Below, piece by piece: positions 18,155 to 28,500 of a DNA stretch of 64,000 nucleotides. A model generated the notes under the pieces. The model saw nothing but the letters and a program-made list of their open reading frames with translations, was not told the origin of the DNA and did no database searches. The stretch is taken from the NCBI RefSeq assembly GCF_018982885.2, contig NZ_CP081848.1, positions 3,472,001 through 3,536,000 on the forward strand, written 5' to 3'. Position 1 is the stretch's first letter, and each line of letters opens with the position of its first letter. The DNA comes from Polymorphobacter megasporae. GTDB taxonomy: Bacteria > Pseudomonadota > Alphaproteobacteria > Sphingomonadales > Sphingomonadaceae. Made by a program: the position numbers and the translations under genes.

Positions 18155-19351
18155 CTACTCGCTCTTGATTGCCAATAGACGAGTCACCTCATCGGCACCG
18201 TTTGGCGCGATTTCTCGAATAAGTTCCATGAAATCCTTATCGACCCATGAACGAATGCGCTTCAGCATAAGTGGAACCGGGCTCGTAGGCTCATTGTCGG
18301 CATAGTAACGACAAATTGCATCGATCGCGGCGAGGACGTCGGCGCGGGTCCGCGGCGGGTCCGCCGAGAACGCGCGGGGTTTAGCCGACGCGGTCGTGTC
18401 ACCGGGCACTAGCGCGGTTTCCATGACAGTTTCACCATCCTCGACCTCGACCACGGCGTTCGGATCGGGAAAACTCACCAAAAAACCTTCGACAGCGGCA
18501 TCCATCGATTTGAGCTGGGCGATGACCGGGCCAAAGCTCGGCGAATCGACCGAATGCCCGTCATAGATCGCCATGATGTCATAGAGAATGTCCGCCATCG
18601 CCCGCAGCGGCGGCGCGGCCGTGGTCACTTGCGCCCTTATCCCCAATGCGATTGCCGACGCCTGCGCGCTGTCGATGCCCTCGACCGTATTGCTCGATCC
18701 AGCCGCAGCTTCGGCAGTAGCATCGGCGGCGGCGGCCTCTGGAGCGATCGAGCGCATGATTACCCGAAGTAGTCGCGCGCCTTCATGAGTCGACTTGCCA
18801 GTCTTCGCCGCGACCGCGCTAATCGCGCCGCTTGTAATCTTTGCTGCAAGCGAAGTATCGTCATTGTTGGTCCATTCGAGGACCGTGCCGGACGCCTGGA
18901 CCAGCATCGCCGAGGTGAATTCGACGGTCGACGGTGCCGGCAACCGGGCGATTGCGGCGCGCTGAAGGGGGAGAATCAGCGCCGCCGGGCGCGACAGCGA
19001 CGATAATTCGTTGACCCGTCCGATCGCCATCTCTTCGGCCGGACCGGGGTGAAAATCCTCCCAGTATAATTCCGCAAAGCTCTTGATCAGTTCGAGCGCG
19101 GCGTTGGCTACAGCGAAATCGCCCGCGCGAACCGAGGCCTGGACCGCAACGATCGCGGGAGTCTGATCCTTGGTCTTTTCGAGAAATTCGACGCACCTGT
19201 TGACGACCTTGCGCAGGTCGCCGGCAGACTGGTTGGCAAATTCGCCAGGAGCATCCTCGATATCGCGGAACGCGGGATCATCGCGGAGGTATGGCCCAAC
19301 CGGCGCATCTTCGCTGATCGGGGCGCTGAGCTTGTTGAAATCAAAGGGCAA
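18155..19351 (-). CDS. tssA: T6SS cap/assembly protein TssA
   Basis: TssA (ImpA) family, 398 residues, which coordinates tube and sheath polymerisation. The N-terminal ImpA domain begins MPFDFNKLSAPISEDAPVGP and includes the helical DLRKVVNRCVEFLEKTKD. The C-terminal ICRYYADNEPTSPVPLMLKR and WVDKDFMELIREIAP are the signature of the VasJ/TssA1-like class. The start is TTG at 19351, supported by the homologous MPFD opening and an AGAGAA stretch a few bases upstream. The gene begins only 15 bp after the CHAT gene stop, so it is likely co-transcribed with the two-partner secretion genes. Confidence 0.93.
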   Translation of the reverse strand: MPFDFNKLSAPISEDAPVGPYLRDDPAFRDIEDAPGEFANQSAGDLRKVVNRCVEFLEKTKDQTPAIVAVQASVRAGDFAVANAALELIKSFAELYWEDFHPGPAEEMAIGRVNELSSLSRPAALILPLQRAAIARLPAPSTVEFTSAMLVQASGTVLEWTNNDDTSLAAKITSGAISAVAAKTGKSTHEGARLLRVIMRSIAPEAAAADATAEAAAGSSNTVEGIDSAQASAIALGIRAQVTTAAPPLRAMADILYDIMAIYDGHSVDSPSFGPVIAQLKSMDAAVEGFLVSFPDPNAVVEVEDGETVMETALVPGDTTASAKPRAFSADPPRTRADVLAAIDAICRYYADNEPTSPVPLMLKRIRSWVDKDFMELIREIAPNGADEVTRLLAIKSE

Positions 19352-19366
19352 CTGATTCTCTTTCGT

Positions 19367-22300
19367 TCAAGACGCGCGAGCGAGCATCGACTTGGCGCCG
19401 TCGCCGACAAGTGCGAATGCACCCCAATAATACGGATGCGATGTGTCAGGGTTACGGATCATCTGCGACTGCGCGGCGCGAAGCGAATCGCCGATCGACT
19501 TGGTCGCGCCGGACTTGAACAGCGTTTCGACCAGCTGGGTCGATGCCGCGACCTGCCGCCCATCGCGGGTCTTGAACCCGTCGGGAATCGCCCAGTGCGT
19601 CGTCAAGACGGCGCGGCTGCCTGCGACGAGGAATGCGCGGACGAGGCCGTTCAGAGTTTGCGCCTGCCCCTGCCGGACCCGGATGCCCGACCCGCTCGCG
19701 CGCGACGCGGTCGTCTCGGCGGCGGTGTTGCACGCGGACAGCACCACGAGATTGGCGTCGAGCCCGAGGTTGGCAATTTCCTCGAAGCTCAGCAGCCCGT
19801 CAGAATTCGGCGAGTCGGAGATCGACGTGACCAGCGCCGGCGGACTGTCGCAATCGAGTTCGCCTTCCTTGAGCCCGTGCGTGGCGAAGTGGATCACGGC
19901 GTAATCGCGATACGCCTTGGTCGACGCATTGTTCGCGGTGAGCGCTGAATCGGAAAAGTCCGCGCCTTCGACAAGCTTGCTTCCTGGCCCCATCACCGCC
20001 GCCGCCGCCGCCAGTTCCTTCGCGCCGATCGGGCGGAGCGAGGCGAAACCCTGGCGGAGCGCGTCGGCGCGGCCGGCGCAGCGTCCGGCGAACGAGCCCC
20101 GATTGGGGACCGCAGCGAGTTCGGTCGCATTCGGCACCGCGTGATAGCCGAAGCCGAGATACGGCAGCGTTGCGCCTGATGCCTTTTGCGTCCGAGCGAC
20201 GAGGAAGGACCGCGGGGACACCGTCGTATCGAGGTCGACAGTGCTCGCAAGGAACTTCACCTGGCTATAGTCGCGCGAGTTTTTCATCACCGAAATTGCA
20301 AATCCATCGACGCTCGCCTGATCGACGACGAGGACACCGAACGGAAGCTGGGTCATCGCCCCGGTCGGCTCGGTGATGAGCGTCGTGACACCGGCGAGCA
20401 GATCACGCCCGGGCCCGAGTAACGCCTCGTGCAACTTGAACGCGCCGGGAATGTCGAAAACCAGCGGGATGACCCGGCCGTCGGCGGCGATATTGCCGTC
20501 GATCGACGACCGCACATCGACTGCGAGTTTGGCCAATTCTGCGGTCGGCAGCCCGGCCGGATAAACCGCCGACGCGCCGTGGGTGGCGACGATGACATAT
20601 GTTGTCGCCGGCAGTGTCAGGAGCTTGACATAGGCCTCTCCCGGCTTGAGCGCGGCTTGAAGCTCCCCAAGCGTGGCGATCGTATCGCTCGCCTGCTGAT
20701 ATTGCTGGTCGCCGGCGAGTTCGGTGCGGACCTGGACCGCGCGCGCCTCGGCGACGTCCAGCTCGGCGCGGACGGCGGCGCGGTCCTTGGCTGCCGTCTC
20801 GGGCAGGCTGGCGAGACGCGTTGCAAGCACGCGTGATTCCCTGTCGAGATCCTGCAGCGCCTTCGCGCGCACCGCCGCGTCGCTCGATCCGCTCTCGAAA
20901 ATCTTCTCGATCTGGGCGATCTGCGCAGCAACCGCGGGGGGCGCGATGAATTGCGAGGCGAGGAAGAATTGCGCGCGTGCCGAATCTGCCCCGGTGCCGC
21001 CCGCCGCAATATCAGCCGCGAGGACTCCGAAATAGCCCTCGAGCCCCGAGACACCCGACGACGTCGATGGACCAGCCCGCTTGAGGACGTCGAGTGCGCG
21101 CTCATATTGGACCCGCGCCTCCTTTCGGTCGCCTTGACGCGCAAGGAAGCCGGCATAGTCTAGCCGACGCTGCGCCACGAGCGGCGTATCGGTGTAGATC
21201 GTCGAACGATCGAGGCGATCGGTCGACTCGGCATAGGCCTTGCGAGCAGTCGCGAAGTCACCGAGATGCGTCGCGATCCGTCCGCGCTCGGCCGCAACCG
21301 CGCTGCGGAGCCACAACAGGTTCGACGTTTCCAAGTTCGCGTTATCGAAGCGCGACAGCAGTTTCTCATCCTGCGCCAGCACGACCGAGGCTTCAGCGAA
21401 GGCTCCGGTTGCGACCAGCGCGGCCGAACGAACATATAGCGCCTCGGCCTGGAGGACCACTGGCCCGATCCAGCTAAGGTCGCGCGACCCAAGTCCGCGC
21501 GACGCACCGTTGGTGTTGAGTTGGCGCAGGACAGCGGGGTCGCGCAGCGGCGCGTTGTCGAGCGATGCAAGGCGAACCGGATCACGATCTTCGGCGAGCG
21601 CGGCCTGTGACAGCGTTGCGGCGGCGGGATAGTCGCGACGATTGAGCGCGTCGATGGCGCGATAGACCTGCAATTTGCTCCGCAACCGATCGCCCGACAG
21701 GCCGCGAGGCGCTTCGGCGGCATCGAGCAACGCCGCTGCCTGGTCGAGATAGACCTTGGCGACGTCGCGGTAGCCGAGGTTCGATTCCGACAGCGCCGCA
21801 TCGAGCGTCAGATTTATCCGGTCCGAGCGCGACGCTTCGAGCGGCAGCTTGGCGAGATAACGCGTCACGATCTCGCGAGCCTCGCCGTGCTGCCCGCGGA
21901 TCGAATAGTCGAGCACCTCGGTCCGCTGGTCGCCAAGCGCCGACTCGTCGGCGATCACCGCAGCGAGTGCGACACCCGCGGGCGGTGGCGGCGCGTCTGC
22001 GGGAACGAGCGCATCGCCTTTGCCGGCCCCCTTGGCGCCAATCTTCGCCCCGCCCACCGAGCGCAGGCCGGTTGCAAGATTGTCGGCGAAACGCTTCAGG
22101 CCATCGACTGCGTAGATCTTGCCGCCATGCGCGACCTGAACCGCAATCGCCTCATATCCCGCCTCACGCGCGACGCAGCGCCGCGCGGTGCCCACGCCGA
22201 GTCCGGCAACAGTCACCGCGATGGGCGCGCCGCACGCTAGCCGGGCATCGCGTGATTTATCGAGCAGCGCCGTCGCGTCGGCGGTCGCGGCAACGACGTG

Positions 22301-22522
22301 ATACCGACCAACCGAAGCGGTCTCGGTCCAACCCCGACAGCGAACGTTGAAGCTGGTGTCGAACAGGCCGGGCGCGGCAGGATCGCTCCACGTCCGCTCG
22401 GCACGGCAAAGCTCGCCCTGCGGTCCGCGCCCAAGATCGATCGTGTCGGGCAGCGCCGCCGAAGCTGAAATATCCGCCATAAGCGCGACCGCGAGCCCGA
22501 TTAACCGCACGATGCGCATCAT
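19367..22522 (-). CDS. Secreted TPR-CHAT domain protein (caspase-like peptidase)
   Basis: A 1051-residue protein with a signal peptide (RIVRLIGLAVALMADISASA, about 3-22), so probably periplasmic or exported. An N-terminal domain has several Cys residues (for example in ELCRAERTW, VRCRGW, LACGAP, RRCVARE) that could form disulfides. A helical, TPR-like region spans about 210-600. The C-terminal CHAT domain (about 770-1050) keeps both catalytic motifs: HFATHG (His near 877) and LSACNTA (Cys near 929). CHAT proteins are clan CD cysteine peptidases related to caspases and separase. The ATG at 22522 overlaps the adhesin stop (ATGA), so it is translationally coupled to tpsA and may process or release it; that role is inference. 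Upstream residues to 22597 fall inside tpsA and were rejected. Confidence 0.88.
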   Translation of the reverse strand: MMRIVRLIGLAVALMADISASAALPDTIDLGRGPQGELCRAERTWSDPAAPGLFDTSFNVRCRGWTETASVGRYHVVAATADATALLDKSRDARLACGAPIAVTVAGLGVGTARRCVAREAGYEAIAVQVAHGGKIYAVDGLKRFADNLATGLRSVGGAKIGAKGAGKGDALVPADAPPPPAGVALAAVIADESALGDQRTEVLDYSIRGQHGEAREIVTRYLAKLPLEASRSDRINLTLDAALSESNLGYRDVAKVYLDQAAALLDAAEAPRGLSGDRLRSKLQVYRAIDALNRRDYPAAATLSQAALAEDRDPVRLASLDNAPLRDPAVLRQLNTNGASRGLGSRDLSWIGPVVLQAEALYVRSAALVATGAFAEASVVLAQDEKLLSRFDNANLETSNLLWLRSAVAAERGRIATHLGDFATARKAYAESTDRLDRSTIYTDTPLVAQRRLDYAGFLARQGDRKEARVQYERALDVLKRAGPSTSSGVSGLEGYFGVLAADIAAGGTGADSARAQFFLASQFIAPPAVAAQIAQIEKIFESGSSDAAVRAKALQDLDRESRVLATRLASLPETAAKDRAAVRAELDVAEARAVQVRTELAGDQQYQQASDTIATLGELQAALKPGEAYVKLLTLPATTYVIVATHGASAVYPAGLPTAELAKLAVDVRSSIDGNIAADGRVIPLVFDIPGAFKLHEALLGPGRDLLAGVTTLITEPTGAMTQLPFGVLVVDQASVDGFAISVMKNSRDYSQVKFLASTVDLDTTVSPRSFLVARTQKASGATLPYLGFGYHAVPNATELAAVPNRGSFAGRCAGRADALRQGFASLRPIGAKELAAAAAVMGPGSKLVEGADFSDSALTANNASTKAYRDYAVIHFATHGLKEGELDCDSPPALVTSISDSPNSDGLLSFEEIANLGLDANLVVLSACNTAAETTASRASGSGIRVRQGQAQTLNGLVRAFLVAGSRAVLTTHWAIPDGFKTRDGRQVAASTQLVETLFKSGATKSIGDSLRAAQSQMIRNPDTSHPYYWGAFALVGDGAKSMLARAS

Positions 22523-25500
22523 GGCCGGCTCTCCCCTCGCGAACGAGTCTGGGTGGGCGTCACAGCGCAGCGCGCTGCACCGGTCCCCGGCGCGCAATCG
22601 TCGTCGTCCTCGCGCCAGAGCGCCTCGTTGGTTGCGCCGGTGATCAGCTCAATCGACAGCGCGAGGTCGGGCGCGCTCGAGATCAGCAGCGTACGGCCTG
22701 GATCGGCGAGATTGATCAGCGGGATCGAGACCGCCGACTGGATGCAGCCCGACGTCGATAGCGCGACACAGCCATTGACCCGGATATTATTCGGACTGAT
22801 CCCGTCGAGATTATCGGCATTGATGCTGATCGCCGAGGCGATACCGGTCTTGCCGGCGATCGAACCGAATACCGCGATGACCGGATCCGCCGACGTCGCC
22901 CCAGCGACCTTGTTGAATTTGAGAGTCCCCGCCTCGATCCCGCCGCCGGGCGTCGCCGTCGGACCGGTATTCTGGATCAGCGCCCATTGGCCCGGCGCAA
23001 GGACGAGCGTCCCCGCCTTGACCAAGGCCTGCGGCGCGGGAGCCTGCTTCGAATACGGCGGGGTCGCAAGGTACAGCGAGGAAGCGGAATTGTTGACGAA
23101 CTGGGTCCGCGCCTCGGCGGCGTTCAGCGGTGCTCCCGACGCCGGCAGCAGCTCGTCGATGAACGGCCGCCCGGCTGCGGGAGACGGGGTTTCGCCGAGC
23201 GCGACATAGGTCGCGCGGAGCTGAACGGTCGATCCCGCGGCGTTGATCTGGCCGCCGGTGCCGGTCACCGAATTGTCGAGACCCGACACTGCGAGGACCT
23301 TGATTGCGTTCGCCGTCGTCGTCGTCTTGTCGAGATCGGCACCGCCCGCGGCACCTCCGAGCGTCAGCACCCGCGGCGTCGTCGCAGCCGCCGCACTGGT
23401 GAATGTCAGGCGGTCGGCAATGCGAATATCGCCGGTGGTGCGAATGCCGAAGGCACCGGTGACTCCCGCAAGCCCCCCGCTCACCGCAGTGACGCCGTCG
23501 AGGTCGACGTCGCCGATATCGACCGGACGCGCGACGGCGGCGATTTCGAGGACCGGCGTCTGGAATTTGCGAAGGTCGGCCTTCGACAGCGTGTATTTCG
23601 TCGCTCCCGCCGCCGCCCCGGCACCATCGCCGAGCGACACGCCGGCAGCGTTACCGGTGACGTCGAGCTGGATCCGCGTCGCGGCGACAAGCGTGGTCCC
23701 CGTCCCGATCGACAGCCGCTGCGAGTCGAGCGTCATCGTGCCGCTGCTTGCCTGCGTCGCCCCGCCGAGTGTGATCGTGCCGTTGTTCGCCTTGACAGTG
23801 TAGTTCGCCGTCCTAACCGCACCGCCGATCGTTGCCGAGCCGTTCGTTGCGGTGATCGACGTATCACCCGTGGTCGTCACCGCCCCTGAAATCGTCGCGT
23901 CCGTCGCGGCGGTGACGGTCAGCTTGGCCGCGCGGCTGACCGCGGCGAGCGTCGCGCTGCCGGTGCTTGCGGTCACAAGCGCATCGCCCCCGGCATTGAT
24001 GTCGCCCGTCGCGATCGGCCCGGTGTCGGCGGTTATAGTCGCCGCGCCGCCCGCCGTCATCCCGCCAGCAATCGCAACTCCGGTCGCGCCACGCAGCATC
24101 ACCGTCGTCGCGGCTTGCGTCGAACCGAGGCTTAGTGCGCCCGAGCTAGACAAGGCATCGAGCGCGGCTCCCGACTTCACCAGTCCGACAACGGTGAGCG
24201 CGGTTCTGGCGCGGAGGGTCGCCGCTCCGCCAGCCGCAATCGAGCCGAACTGGAGATTGCCAGTCGTTGCGGTCGCGTTCAGCGCGCCGGTCGTGGTTGC
24301 GGCACCGGTGACCTCGATCGACTGGCTGGCGCCGAGCGTCGCCGCTCCGGTCGCGGCGAGGCTCGCGACGACGATAGCGCCGTTGTTGGCGGTGATCGCC
24401 GCCGGTCCGCCGGTCGTCACTGCGCCCGTGTGGATCGTGGCGCTATCCGACGTTGCCGTGAGCGCGCCGCCCGTGGTGGTCGCGCCGGTTACCGTGATCG
24501 CGCCCGCCGCATGGAGCGTCGCGTCGAATGCAGCCGTGATCGAACCGAACGCGAGGCTTTCGGCGGTTGCGGTCAAGGCTCCGGTCGACGTGGCCGCACC
24601 TGTTATCGTACCCGCGTTCGCAGCGGTCAGGGTGATGCCGTTGCCCGACACGTTCGGCGCGGTAATCGAGCCGGCTGTGCTTGCGAGGGTCAGTTTCCCG
24701 CTCGCCGTCACATCGGCGGTGAGGATCAAATCGCTCTGTGCCGCGAGCGATGTCGCGCCGCCTGACACCGTCTCGGCAAATGTCGCTGCGCCCCCGGCTG
24801 TCGCGGTAAGCGCAGCGCCCGCGTTGGTCCGTTGCACGACGATGATATCGCGGCCGCTGGTCAAGGTAATGTTGCCGGTGGCATCGAGCGCGTCGCCGGC
24901 GGCGGTTGCGCCCAGGTTGATATCGCGTACTGCCGTCAGCGTCGCATTACCCCCCGCCGATGACAGGCCGGAAACGGCGATGTCGTTCGCGCTGTTGAGG
25001 ATGAGGTCGCGCGCCGCGGCAATGGTCGCAATTGCGATATCGCCGCCCGTCGAAACCACGGTCGCGTCACGCCCAGCGGTCACCGTCCCGGCGGTGACGC
25101 CAAAGCCGGTCAGGAAGACATCGCCCCCGGTGATCGTCGTGACCGTCGTCGTCCCGTTGAGCGAAGCAAGCCGCACCAGACCCGGAGCGGTCGCGGCGTT
25201 AACGGCAAGGTTGCCGCTGGCGAGTGCGACGACATTTCCGCCGGTCAGGCCGCCGACCACGCCACCCTCGACCGGATCGACGATCGACGAGCCATCAGCG
25301 CGGAAGATCGTCGCGACTGCGTCGCCACTGTTCGCGCCGGTCGAGGTCAGCGCCCCGGCGGTGAGCGACCCCGCCGTCGCCACCGCAACGATGTCGTCGC
25401 CCGCGGTGATCGTCCCGATCGACACCGACGGTCCGACGACGATCGCGTCGCGTCCGGCATTTCCGGTCGTCAGCGTCGCGCTGCCCTGCGTCGCGTCGAC

Positions 25501-28500
25501 GATGATGTCGCCGCTGGCGTTGAGCGTGGTTCCGGTCGCTGCGCCGTTGCGCGTCGCGACGATGACGCGCGCCGGCAGCCCGGCGCCGCCGCTCGTGACC
25601 GTATCGAGCGTCGCCAGCCCAGCCGCCGTCACGACGCGAACGTCGCCGAGGGAATCGCTCGCATTGGTCGTCACGGTGCCGAGGCTTGCCCCGGTCGCCC
25701 CCGAGATGACGATGTTCCGACCGGCGAGCCCGGTGATCGTCGGGCCGCTGACCTGATACGCATCGGCGAGCGCAACGCCGTTGGCATCCGTCGCCGCGAC
25801 GGTCGTGACCCCGGCCTCGGAGTCGGAGGCGGTGCCGACGAAGCTGAGCTCGGAAGCGCTCGCCGTGCCTGTGGTGGAGGCCACGACGATATCATCGCGC
25901 GCGGACGCCGCACCGGTGATGCTCGCAGTACCGCTGCTCGCTGCGACGGTGATGTCGCGAAGCTGGTTCGTGGCAGCGGCGACGGTTCCGAGCGTCGCCC
26001 CGGTTGCGCCGCTAAGCTTGAGGTCAATCGCTGCGACCTGCGCCGACGTCATCAGCGGCGTTCCCGTGCTGACCGTCAGCGTCGCGAGCGAAACCGCCCC
26101 GGCGGTCGATGCGAGTGTCAGGCCACCGTCGACCGTCGCGCTGCCGATCGTCACGTCGTTCAGCGCGCGAAGATCGGCGCTGGCGCTGTTGAGGGTCGCG
26201 ATGGTGATCGACTTGACGCCGTCGGTCACGACCGGCTGGACCTGAACCGTCGCCTGGTCGCCGAGCGAAGCGGCGGGCGTCCGCAGCGCGCGCAATGTCG
26301 CGCCCCCGGCATTGAGGTCGCCGTTGCCGAGGCGGACGACGAGCGAGTCGGCGATGAAGCCGCTCCCCGACGCAGTTTCGACGCCGTCGCTATTGGCGGT
26401 CAGCACCATGTTGTTCGCGAGCGAAATCGATGCGGGCAGCGGAGCAGTCCCGATCGACGCCTCAAGCAGGATATCGCGCGCCGCGTTCTGCGTCGTTCCG
26501 GGCGCCGCCGTCGCGTCCGTCCCGAGGACAATGCCGCCGCGGCCGTAGACACTGTAGCGTCCCGCGCTGGCGGCATCAGCCGACACCGTCGATAGCCCGG
26601 TCGCGGCGACGAGGATGCTCGCGCCGTCGGTGCGGCCAAGCGCGGTCTCACCCGGAAGCGCAACGCCGTTGCCCGCAAGATCGGTCAGGCCGGCGTTGCT
26701 CACGCTGGTTCCGGTTGTCGTCAGGACGCCGTCGAGCGTGGCCGAGCCGCCTCGCGCGACCGCGACGATGTCGTCTCCGGCGGTTAGCGCGAATGGCGCG
26801 GTGACGGTGGCGCCGACGAGGACGATGCTGCCGCTCGTCGTAATCGCCTGCGCGGCGGTGATCCCCGCCGCCGAGAACGCGCGAAGCGACGACGGAGATG
26901 CGCCCATGGTCTCGACGAGCCCGAGATCGATCGTGCCGCCTGCCGCGAGCGCGATGTTGCTCCCGCCGAGTGCGGTCAACGCGCCGCCGCCAGCGACATT
27001 GGTCAACAGTAAGCCGTCGGCCCGGCGTGCATCGGTGAGATCGCTCGGCGATCCGACGGTCCGCAAGGTCGCGCCGCGAACGTCGATTGCGCCAGTCGAG
27101 ACGAGAACGAGGTCGTCGCCGGCGGTCAACGTGCCGGTCGGGGCGAGCAGGCCGATACTGGCGACGACGATCCCGCGGGCTGCGGTTGCACCGGCGAGGG
27201 CGACGGCGCCGTTCGACTCGACGTGGATGTCGCGGCCGAGACCCGAGGCGGCGCTGAGCGTCGCCGCGCTAAAGTCGATGTTGCCAGCGGCGGTCGCGAC
27301 GATATTCGCTCCTGCAAGCCGGGTCAGCGCGCCGTTCGTCGTCGCATCGGTTCCGGCGACGATTGCGTCGGTGATGACCGTATGACCCGCCCCGTAACCG
27401 GTTCCGGCGTCCGCGCCGGTCGAGATGAGCCCGATGCCCGCGGTGTCGTCGCCCGCTTGCAAGTCGGCGCTTCCGGTCGTCATGATCGTAGCGTTGGTCG
27501 CAGTGATTGCGCCGCCGCTGGTCAGCAGGATGTCGTCACCCGCGACCGCGCTCCGAGTCACCACGACGCTCGTTCCGGACACCGCGAGGGTGCCACCCGT
27601 CGCGGTGCCGTCGCCGAGCAGCGCGGTGCCACCGGTGACAATGATCGAGCGCCGCGCCACTGCGGTCTCGGTCGCTCCCGCGGCAAGCGACGCGGCGTTC
27701 GTCGCGGCAATCGAGATGTCGCCCGTTCCGTCGGCGGCGGTGCCCGCGACGACGACCGTGCCGAGCGTGACGCTCGGTCCGGTCGCGAGGATCGATCCGG
27801 TCGCGAGCAAGGGGCCGGTGGCGAGCACGCTCGACCCGGCTTGGCGCCCACGCAACACGATCGTCTGCGCGGCGACGGTGTCCGGGTTAGCGATGCTGGC
27901 TGCGCCGCCCGCCGTATTGAGGATGCTCGCTGCACCGGTCTGCGATCCGACAAGGATGGAATTGATCTTCGTCGGGTCGGACGGCGTCGCACGGAGCGTC
28001 GCCGCGCCGGTGGCGCTGAGGATCTGGAGCGCGCCAACCTGCCCGCCATTTGCGACGGCGAGCGAGGCGACCTCGGCCCCCGCCCCGCCGGCGGCGGTGA
28101 CATCGACCCGGCCATAGCCGCTGTCAAGGCCGTCGATCGTGATCGCCACCGGGCTGATCGTCGCCGTATCGTTGCCGCTCGCCGCAATGCCGGTGAGCGC
28201 GACGTTGCCCGTCGCGGTGATCGTCGGAATGGCGATCGTGCCGGGTGCGGTGACGGTCACCGCGCCGCCGGTCAGCGTCGCAAACCGGACCGACCCGCCG
28301 CCGCCTGCCGCCGCCGCAAGGACGATGCCCGGCTGGCGCGCCTGCGTATCGAAGCCGCCGCCAAGGGTCTTGGCGTTGGCGACGAGATCGGTCGTTGCAC
28401 CGTCGATGCTGATCGCCGCGCTGATCGACAGGCCGCCGCCAGCGGTCGATGCGTCGGCGACCGCGTTGGCGGTCCGCGCTCCACCGACGTTCGACTGGAG

